Assembly: GCF_018614035.1 (NCBI RefSeq)
Contig: NZ_JAGGPA010000035.1
Coordinates: forward strand, 1 to 64,000
Direction of reading: 5' to 3'
Source: Streptomyces sp. ISL-96
GTDB lineage: Bacteria > Actinomycetota > Actinomycetes > Streptomycetales > Streptomycetaceae
DNA: 64,000 bases
Positions 58,586 through 64,000 of this stretch are shown piece after piece. A program made the translations under genes and the position numbers. The notes under the pieces were generated by a model. It had not been told where the DNA came from. It did no database searches and worked only from the letters and a program-made list of their open reading frames with translations. Each line of letters starts with the position of its first letter. Position 1 is the first letter of the stretch.

Positions 58586-58628
58586 GCTCCGCCCCAGACC
58601 CCGGTCCTCAAACGCCGGACGGGCTGGA
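58586..58628. repeat. dispersed 43-bp repeat, copy 2
   Basis: This copy starts GCTCCGCCCCAGACCCC and differs from 21196-21238 at 5 of 43 positions. It belongs to a family common in Streptomyces spacers after genes. Confidence 0.75.
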
Positions 58629-58672
58629 GTAGCCGGATGGGCTGGAGTGGCCGTGCGGGCTGGAATGACCGG
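58619..58672. repeat. 18-bp tandem repeats (three units)
   Basis: Three 18-bp units of the form NNGGGCTGGARTRRCCGN follow one another and a degenerate fourth unit extends to about 58695. They start inside the end of the 43-bp repeat, suggesting that the two belong to one composite element. Confidence 0.75.
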
Positions 58673-58702
58673 GGTGGGTTGCTGGAAGTGCCGGCTTCGC
58701 GG

Positions 58703-58827
58703 GTCACGGTGGGTGAGGGGACGTGGCGGGGCGCTCCCCGCAGGGTGTCGAACGCAACCACCCCGAACGAAACCCAGTACCCGAACGTTCGGCACCCGAG
58801 GAGACGCCCCGCCGCGGGACCGACACC
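58703..58827 (+). repeat. dispersed 125-bp repeat, copy B (intergenic)
   Basis: This copy matches the reverse complement of 36981-37105, with a 38-bp identical block containing the palindrome CCGAACGTTCGG. Two compensating 1-base indels distinguish it from the copy in the FHA/FtsK gene, so it does not encode the same peptide throughout. It ends 21 bp before the GNAT start. Confidence 0.85.
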
Positions 58828-58848
58828 GTGCCCTCGTACCGTACGTGG

Positions 58849-59394
58849 GTGATCATTTACCCCCGTACGGTCGCCCCCGGGATCGTGTTTCGGCCCGTGA
58901 CCCTGGATGATGCCCGCCCTCTCGGCGAAGCCCTGGCCCGCAATCGTGCGCACCTGCGGCCCTTCGAGCCCGACCGGCCAGACGCCTTCTACACGCCCGA
59001 GGGGCAGGCCGGCCGGCTGGCCGCTGAGCTGGAGGAGATGGCCGCGGGGCGGGCCGTACCCTGGGTCCTCACCGACAGCGAAGCCGTCATCGGCGCGTTC
59101 ACGCTCTCCAACATCGTCCTCGGCCCCTTCCAGAGCTCCAACCTCGGCTACTGGATCGACGTAACCCGCACCGGCCGCGGCCTCGCCACCGCCGCCGTGG
59201 CGGAAGTCTGCCGCGTGGCCCGCGACGACCTCGGTCTGCACCGCGTCGCCGCCGGCACGCTGCTGACCAACGCCGCCTCGCAGCGCGTACTCGTCAAGAA
59301 CGGCTTCGAAGAGATCGGCATCGCCCCGAACTACCTCCACATCAACGGCGAGTGGCGCGACCACAGAATCTTTCAGCGCATCTTGCACCGGTAA
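58849..59394 (+). CDS. GNAT family N-acetyltransferase
   Basis: The 181-residue protein is a RimJ/RimL-type acetyltransferase with VFRPVTLDDARPLGEALARN near the N-terminus, the acetyl-CoA loop RTGRGLATAAVAEV and a C-terminal NAASQRVLVKNGFEEIG segment. The substrate is unknown. The GTG before IIYPRTVAP is chosen because the longer in-frame sequence is dispersed-repeat DNA and not protein-like. There is no clear ribosome binding site, so the mRNA may be leaderless. Confidence 0.85.
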   Translation: MIIYPRTVAPGIVFRPVTLDDARPLGEALARNRAHLRPFEPDRPDAFYTPEGQAGRLAAELEEMAAGRAVPWVLTDSEAVIGAFTLSNIVLGPFQSSNLGYWIDVTRTGRGLATAAVAEVCRVARDDLGLHRVAAGTLLTNAASQRVLVKNGFEEIGIAPNYLHINGEWRDHRIFQRILHR

Positions 59395-59416
59395 GACCGG
59401 ACCGGCAGGAGGGGTT

Positions 59417-59436
59417 CCGGCGGGGCGCCCCGCCGG
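59417..59436. terminator. 20-bp palindrome after GNAT gene
   Basis: CCGGCGGGGC is followed by its exact complement. It lies 22 bp after the GNAT stop and 40 bp before the CGNR start, and could be a terminator-like hairpin or an operator. Confidence 0.4.
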
Positions 59437-59475
59437 GCACTCTGAAGGTGGGACGGCGAAGGCGGTGACAGACGC

Positions 59476-60072
59476 ATGGCAGCGGGCAGCGCAGGCTCGT
59501 GCGAGTTGCGGTTCGATTCCGGACGGGTCTGTCTGGACCTGGTGGCGACAGGCGCGCATCCCACCGAGCAACTGAACCAACCCGCACGCCTGCGGGAGTG
59601 GCTCGTGGGTGCGAAACTCGTGCCCGGCGACGCGGTGCTGGACGCCGTGGACGACGAGTGGGTCAGCAGATTCGCCGAAGTGCGGGCGTACGTCGCCGAA
59701 TTGGTGCACGCTCAGCTCCAAGGTCGCCCCGCCTCCCGCGCCCTTGACCACATCAACAACCTCGCCGCCACCCCACCCCCCGGCGTCAGAGCCGTACGTA
59801 CCCCGGACGGCGCCTGGATCAGAGCCCTCAGCGACGCCCCCCAATGCACCCCACTGCTCGCCACCGTCGCCCGCGACACGGTGGACCTCCTCACGGACCC
59901 CGTCGCCCGCGCCCTGCTGCGCCAGTGCGAGGGCGACAACTGCGCCCGCCTGTACCTCGACACATCCCGCGGCCGCCGCAGGCGCTGGTGCTCCAGCGAG
60001 GTGTGCGGCAACCGGGAACGAGTGGCCCGGCACCGGCACCGGCGCCGCGCGTCAGCCGCGGCCCGCACCTGA
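59476..60072 (+). CDS. CGNR zinc-finger/ABATE-domain regulator
   Basis: The 198-residue protein has an N-terminal ABATE-type domain (about 8-135, starting LRFDSGRVCLDLVATG) and a C-terminal CGNR zinc finger with LRQCEGDNCARLYLDTS and WCSSEVCGNRERVARHRRR-like residues. CGNR proteins are predicted ligand-responsive transcription factors of the stress-response type. The C-terminus is strongly basic (RHRHRRRASAA), consistent with nucleic acid binding. Upstream purines before the ATG are weak. It is not coupled to the neighbouring genes. Confidence 0.9.
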   Translation: MAAGSAGSCELRFDSGRVCLDLVATGAHPTEQLNQPARLREWLVGAKLVPGDAVLDAVDDEWVSRFAEVRAYVAELVHAQLQGRPASRALDHINNLAATPPPGVRAVRTPDGAWIRALSDAPQCTPLLATVARDTVDLLTDPVARALLRQCEGDNCARLYLDTSRGRRRRWCSSEVCGNRERVARHRHRRRASAAART

Positions 60073-60188
60073 CACCGGCACCTGAAACCCGCACCTGAAA
60101 ACTTTTTTGGATCGCGTTGAGTCGATCGCCGAACCCCTGCGTAGTGATGGGGGAGGGAGCCACACAGGGTCTCGACCGGGAGGTTCGG

Positions 60189-60776
60189 GTGCGCGAGGAT
60201 GCGGCCGTGGCCGATAGCCGTCAGCACAGGGCTCGACATCGGAGCGAACGACCGCGCGCCGAAAAACCAACACCCGACGAGGAGTTGATGCGCGCGCTCT
60301 ACCGAGAACACGCCGGACCACTGCTCGCCTACGTACTCCGCCTCGTCGCCGGCGACCGCCAGCGCGCCGAGGACGTCGTACAGGAGACGCTCATCCGTGC
60401 CTGGAAGAACGCCGGTCAGCTCAACCGGGCGACCGGTTCTGTACGCCCCTGGCTGGTGACGGTCGCAAGACGCATCGTCATCGACAACCACCGCAGCCGG
60501 CAGTCCCGGCCGCAGGAGGTCGATCCGTCGCCGCTGGAGGTCATGCCCGCGGAGGACGAGATCGACAAGGCGTTGTGGCTGATGACGCTCTCCGACGCGC
60601 TCGACGATTTGACTCCCGCTCACCGGGAAGCACTTGTCGAGACGTACTTCAGAGGGCGTACGGTCAATGAGGCGGCCGAAGTGCTCGGCATACCCAGCGG
60701 GACCGTCAGGTCCCGGGTCTTCTACGCACTGCGGTCCATGAAACTCGCGCTGGAGGAACGAGGGGTGACGGCATGA
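60189..60776 (+). CDS. sigU: ECF RNA polymerase sigma factor SigU-like
   Basis: The 195-residue sigma factor has an N-terminal charged stretch, region 2 (LRLVAGDRQRAEDVVQETLI, then RPWLVTVARRIVIDNHR) and region 4 (LTPAHREALVETYFRGRTV and an HTH ending GTVRSRVFYALRSMK). The GTG is chosen because a perfect GGGAGG ribosome binding site lies 5 bp before it; a TTG and an ATG upstream lack one. Its stop overlaps the anti-sigma start by 4 bp. Position between the CGNR gene and a HelD-like gene matches S. coelicolor sigU (SCO2954, as I recall). An A/T-rich ACTTTTTTGG sequence about 75 bp upstream may belong to its promoter. Confidence 0.85.
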   Translation: MREDAAVADSRQHRARHRSERPRAEKPTPDEELMRALYREHAGPLLAYVLRLVAGDRQRAEDVVQETLIRAWKNAGQLNRATGSVRPWLVTVARRIVIDNHRSRQSRPQEVDPSPLEVMPAEDEIDKALWLMTLSDALDDLTPAHREALVETYFRGRTVNEAAEVLGIPSGTVRSRVFYALRSMKLALEERGVTA

Positions 60777-61537
60777 CGACGCACGACCGGCACTCCGAGC
60801 ATGACGCCGTCGGCGCATATGTGCTCGGCATCCTGGACGACGCGGATGCCACCGCCTTCGAGGCCCACCTCGCCTACTGTGAGTACTGCGCCGCGCAGCT
60901 GGACGACTTCGCGGGCATGGAGCCGATGATGGCCGCGCTGGCCGAGTCCCCCGGCCCGCCTCCACGGCTGACCGAGCCGAGCCCGCAACTGCTGAGCCGG
61001 CTCACCGACGAGGTCGCCGCGGGCCGCGCGCAGCGCCGCCGACGCGGGTTCTACCTGGTAGCGGCAGCGGCGGTACTGGTGGTCGGCAGCCCCACGATCG
61101 CCGTCGTGGCTGGTCTGACGGCAGGCAACGACGACAGGGGCGGCAACATCGCGGGAGAGCCCCACCCCACCAGCCCGGCCGAGGACGCCTTCTTCAACCA
61201 CATGGAGGAGAAGATCGTCGCGACCGACGCGAGCACGAAGGTCAGCGCCACGGTCGGCATGGAGAAGAAGGCCTGGGGCACCCACACCGTGCTGGAGCTC
61301 AAGAACGTCAAGGGTCCGCTGAAGTGCAGCCTGATCGCGGTCTCGAAGGACGGCCAGGAAGAGACAGTGACGAGCTGGGCCGTCCCGAAATGGGGATACG
61401 GCATCGCGGACAGCACGAACGAGATGGCGAAGAGCCCGCTGTACGTCCACGGCGGGGCGGCGATGAACCGTAACGAAATCGACCACTTCGAGGTCCGGAC
61501 CTTCGACGGAAAGCGCCTCGTCGAGGTAGAAGCCTGA
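60773..61537 (+). CDS. rsuA: anti-sigma factor RsuA-like (zinc-binding)
   Basis: The 254-residue protein has an N-terminal anti-sigma domain with the zinc motif HLAYCEYC (His32, Cys36, Cys39), one membrane segment at about 88-112 (FYLVAAAAVLVVGSPTIAVVAG) and an extracytoplasmic domain of about 140 residues with a predicted beta structure. It would hold SigU at the membrane until an external signal arrives. Translation is coupled to sigU by a 4-bp overlap. Symbol by position and family (S. coelicolor rsuA). Confidence 0.87.
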   Translation: MTTHDRHSEHDAVGAYVLGILDDADATAFEAHLAYCEYCAAQLDDFAGMEPMMAALAESPGPPPRLTEPSPQLLSRLTDEVAAGRAQRRRRGFYLVAAAAVLVVGSPTIAVVAGLTAGNDDRGGNIAGEPHPTSPAEDAFFNHMEEKIVATDASTKVSATVGMEKKAWGTHTVLELKNVKGPLKCSLIAVSKDGQEETVTSWAVPKWGYGIADSTNEMAKSPLYVHGGAAMNRNEIDHFEVRTFDGKRLVEVEA

Positions 61538-61633
61538 CAGATCAGCACAATTCTCCGCTTCTGACAGGTGCGGTCGCGGCCCCCCGTCGCGTACGGTTGA
61601 CGGCTGCCCGCAGCACGTCAGAAGGGGGCCTCG

Positions 61634-64000
61634 GTGGCCGCGCAGGATGCCGCTGTCGATTCCGTGAATTCCGTTGCCGACTCCTCCTCGCAGGAGTCGG
61701 CACGGACCCGCGAAATCGGTGTGGAACAGGATCATCTGGATCAGGTGTACCGCCGTCTGGAGGAGAAGATCCACGAGGCGGAATTCCTCATGAACGACGC
61801 CGCCAAGCGCGGTCAGGTCGGCACTCCCGGCGCGCTCGCGGAACGCGACGCGCAGGTTTTCCGCGCCGGAATTCACCTCAACCGGCTGAACAACGAATTC
61901 GAGGACTTCCTCTTCGGACGCATCGACCTGCTCCGGGGCAAGGACGGCGAGAAGGGCCCGGACGGCGCGTTCACCTCGGTGGACCCGGCCGACGACGCGG
62001 TACGCCCCGACCTCACGGCGGAGATCGCGGAGACGCTGCACATCGGGCGTATCGGCGTACTCGACTCCGACTACAGCCCGCTGGTCATCGACTGGCGGGC
62101 CCCGGCCGCCGCGCCGTTCTACCGCTCCACGCCCAAGGAGCCGGGCCGTGTCGTACGCCGCCGGGTCATCCGCTCCAAGGGCCGCAAGGTGCTCGGCGTC
62201 GAGGACGACCTGATGCGCCCCGAGCTGACCGCGACGCTGAACGGCGAGCCGCTGCCGGTGATCGGTGACGGCGCGCTCATGGCGGCGCTCGGGCAGGCCC
62301 GCAGCCACACGATGCGCGACATCGTGTCGTCGATCCAGGCCGAGCAGGACCTGGTCATCCGCGCGCCCGCCGCCTCCGTCACGGAGGTCTCCGGCGGCCC
62401 GGGCACCGGCAAGACCGCCGTGGCCCTGCACCGCGCCGCGTACCTGCTCTACCAGAACCGGCGGAAGTACGCGGGCGGCATCCTCATCGTGTCCCCGACC
62501 CCGCTGCTGGTGGCGTACACCGAGGGCGTGCTGCCTTCGCTGGGCGAGGAGGGCCAGGTCGCGATCCGCGCGGTGGGCTCGCTGGTCGACGGCGCGGAGG
62601 CGTCGACGTACGACGAACCGAACATCTCCCGCATCAAGGGCTCCTCGCGCATGCTCAAGGTGCTGCGCAACGCGGCGCGCGGCGCCCTGGACGCGCCGCC
62701 CGCCCCGGCGGCCCCCGCCGAGGACGGCCAGCTGAGCTTCGGCGACGAGGAGCCGCAGGAGTCCCAGGAGGCCGCCCGGACCCCCACCCGCCTGCGCGTA
62801 GTCGCCTTCGGCCAGCGCGTGGAGCTGAACGCCGACGATCTGAACCGCATCCGCCACAACGTCCTCAGCGGCACCGCCCCCGTCAACCTGCTGCGCCCCC
62901 GCGCCCGCAAGCTGCTCCTGGACGCCCTGTGGTCGAAGTCCAGCGGCCGGGGCAGATACACCGACCAGGAGCTGATCGCGGAGCTGCGCTCCGGCTTCGA
63001 CGAGGACATTTCGACCGAGTCCGAGTTCATCGAGTTCATGGACGCCTGGTGGCCCGAGCTCACGCCGCGCCGCGTGCTCGCCGCCATGGCCGACGACCGG
63101 CGCCTCGGCCGCTGGGCCCGCCGCGTACTGAACCCGCGCGAGACCCGCCAGCTGGCCCGCTCGCTGCGCCGCCTGGACGCGGAGGGCAACGGTCCGCTGT
63201 CCGTGCACGACGTGGCGCTCCTGGACGAGCTCCAGACCCTGCTCGGTACGCCGGCCCGCCCCAAGCGCAAGCGCGAGTACGACCCGCTGGACCAGCTCAG
63301 CGGCCTGGAAGAGCTCATGCCGCAGCGCGAGGAGACGCAGTGGGAGCGGGCCGAGCGGCTCGCGCTGGAACGCACCGAGTACGCGCACGTGATCGTCGAC
63401 GAGGCGCAGGACCTCACGCCCATGCAGTGGCGGATGGTCGGCCGCCGGGGCCGGCACGCGACGTGGACGATCGTCGGGGACGCGGCGCAGTCGTCGTGGA
63501 CCGACCCGGACGAGGCGGCCGCGGCCCGCGACGAGGCCCTCGGCGGGCGTCCGCGCCGCCGCTTCACGCTGACCGTGAACTACCGCAACCCGGCGGAGAT
63601 CGCCGCCCTCGCCGCCAAGGTCCTCCAGCGGGCCATGCCCGGCATGGAGTCGCCCGCCGCTGTCCGCTCCACGGGCGTGGAGCCGCGTTTTGTGACCACG
63701 AACAATGAGCACAGCAGCGTCGTACGCGGCAATGATCTTGCCCGGACCACCCGCGAGGAGGCACAGCGCCTCCTGGACCGCGTGGACGGCACCGTCGGCG
63801 TAGTGGTCGCGATGAACCGTCGCGCCCAGGCCCGCAAGTGGCTCGCGCCGCTCGGCGAGCGTGTGGTGGCGCTCGGCAGCCTGGAGGCGAAGGGCTTGGA
63901 GTACGACGCGACGGTCGTCGTATCGCCGGCCGAGATCGCGGAGGAGTCCCCGGCGGGCCTGCGGGTGCTGTACGTGGCGCTGACGCGCGCGACGCAGCAG
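61634..64000 (+). CDS. HelD-like RNA polymerase-associated helicase (5' part, runs off window)
   Basis: The first 789 residues are present; the end lies beyond the window. The N-terminus begins AAQDAAVDSV and has a long helical coiled coil (about 35-75), typical of HelD. Walker A is GGPGTGKTAVALHR near residue 255, Walker B VIVDEAQDL near 590, followed by WTIVGDAAQSSWTDPDE and the C-terminal LYVALTRATQQ motif VI. HelD proteins remove stalled or idle RNA polymerase from DNA and some protect it from rifamycin. No rifamycin-associated element was seen upstream. The GTG is preceded by a GGGGGC-type purine-rich sequence. Confidence 0.9.
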   Translation, partial: MAAQDAAVDSVNSVADSSSQESARTREIGVEQDHLDQVYRRLEEKIHEAEFLMNDAAKRGQVGTPGALAERDAQVFRAGIHLNRLNNEFEDFLFGRIDLLRGKDGEKGPDGAFTSVDPADDAVRPDLTAEIAETLHIGRIGVLDSDYSPLVIDWRAPAAAPFYRSTPKEPGRVVRRRVIRSKGRKVLGVEDDLMRPELTATLNGEPLPVIGDGALMAALGQARSHTMRDIVSSIQAEQDLVIRAPAASVTEVSGGPGTGKTAVALHRAAYLLYQNRRKYAGGILIVSPTPLLVAYTEGVLPSLGEEGQVAIRAVGSLVDGAEASTYDEPNISRIKGSSRMLKVLRNAARGALDAPPAPAAPAEDGQLSFGDEEPQESQEAARTPTRLRVVAFGQRVELNADDLNRIRHNVLSGTAPVNLLRPRARKLLLDALWSKSSGRGRYTDQELIAELRSGFDEDISTESEFIEFMDAWWPELTPRRVLAAMADDRRLGRWARRVLNPRETRQLARSLRRLDAEGNGPLSVHDVALLDELQTLLGTPARPKRKREYDPLDQLSGLEELMPQREETQWERAERLALERTEYAHVIVDEAQDLTPMQWRMVGRRGRHATWTIVGDAAQSSWTDPDEAAAARDEALGGRPRRRFTLTVNYRNPAEIAALAAKVLQRAMPGMESPAAVRSTGVEPRFVTTNNEHSSVVRGNDLARTTREEAQRLLDRVDGTVGVVVAMNRRAQARKWLAPLGERVVALGSLEAKGLEYDATVVVSPAEIAEESPAGLRVLYVALTRATQQ

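Larger units (their letters stand above)
58541..58848. other. repeat-rich intergenic region before GNAT gene
   Basis: About 308 bp composed almost wholly of three repeat types: a 43-bp dispersed repeat (58586-58628), an 18-bp tandem array (58619-58672) and a 125-bp dispersed repeat (58703-58827). No promoter was identified with confidence. The region could be a hot spot for rearrangement between strains. Confidence 0.7.

Noticed and set aside
58723..58848. N-terminal extension of the GNAT protein by 42 residues
   Set aside because: The extension is encoded by the dispersed 125-bp repeat and lacks similarity to GNAT proteins.

Overview
This is a high-GC actinobacterial chromosome segment, almost certainly from Streptomyces. 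The evidence is very GC-rich third codon positions, frequent GTG/TTG starts, long perfect-stem hairpins with little or no U-tract, and a gene order that I remember from the S. coelicolor core chromosome: mtrA-mtrB-lpqB, hpf, secA, NAD-glutamate dehydrogenase, pkaA-pkaB, prfB, ftsE-ftsX, smpB-ssrA, the mat locus, narK-nnaR, sigU-rsuA and a HelD-like helicase. No prophage, IS element, CRISPR array or integrase is visible.

Layout. 0-0.1 kb: 3' end of a 5S rRNA and its terminator. 0.1-5.6 kb (minus): a tightly coupled MoxR-type cluster (GPDPase-membrane-domain protein, DUF4129, DUF4350, MoxR ATPase, DUF58). 5.7-12.2 kb (plus): mtnA, the MtrAB two-component system with lipoprotein LpqB, and a ComF-type phosphoribosyltransferase. 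12.2-16 kb: long-form hpf with an unusual leader, an orphan LuxR-type response regulator, a YcaQ-like winged-helix protein and a GNAT enzyme. 16-22 kb: secA, an Rv3235-like gene, a DUF6912 protein, a HAD phosphatase and a DJ-1/PfpI protein. 22-31 kb: the very large NAD-dependent glutamate dehydrogenase, a GT87 glycosyltransferase, a two-gene polysaccharide ABC exporter and a divergent TetR regulator. 31-34.6 kb: a carbohydrate ABC importer without its own ATPase. 34.7-41.3 kb: an FHA/FtsK-like ATPase divergent from the Ser/Thr kinases PkaA and PkaB.

41.3-48.2 kb: prfB, a repeat-rich LAETG sortase substrate, a small zinc-ribbon membrane protein, ftsEX, an S41 protease, smpB and ssrA. 48.2-50.5 kb: divergent MFS exporter and LysR regulator. 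50.7-55.7 kb: four translationally coupled genes (matA, matB, an acyltransferase-3 protein and a GH46 chitosanase-like protein) that look like a cell-surface poly-N-acetylglucosamine machine. 55.9-58.5 kb: narK and nnaR (nitrate assimilation) with a GlnR-like box between them. 58.5-60.1 kb: a repeat-rich spacer, a GNAT enzyme and a CGNR regulator. 60.2-64 kb: ECF sigma factor, its zinc anti-sigma factor, and the start of a HelD-like helicase that runs off the window.

Most unusual items. (1) The fourth mat-operon gene is a clear GH46 chitosanase homologue in which the positions matching the catalytic Glu, Asp and Thr are Met, His and Cys, so it looks like a pseudoenzyme or glycan-binding protein made together with the polymer synthase. 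(2) The hpf leader carries a short upstream ORF with a strong ribosome binding site that contains a perfect 24-bp palindrome. (3) A dispersed repeat of about 125 bp lies both inside the FHA/FtsK coding sequence and in a spacer 21 kb away. (4) The glutamate dehydrogenase has an 11-residue Gly/Ser-rich insertion in an otherwise conserved block, written partly in codons rare for this genome.
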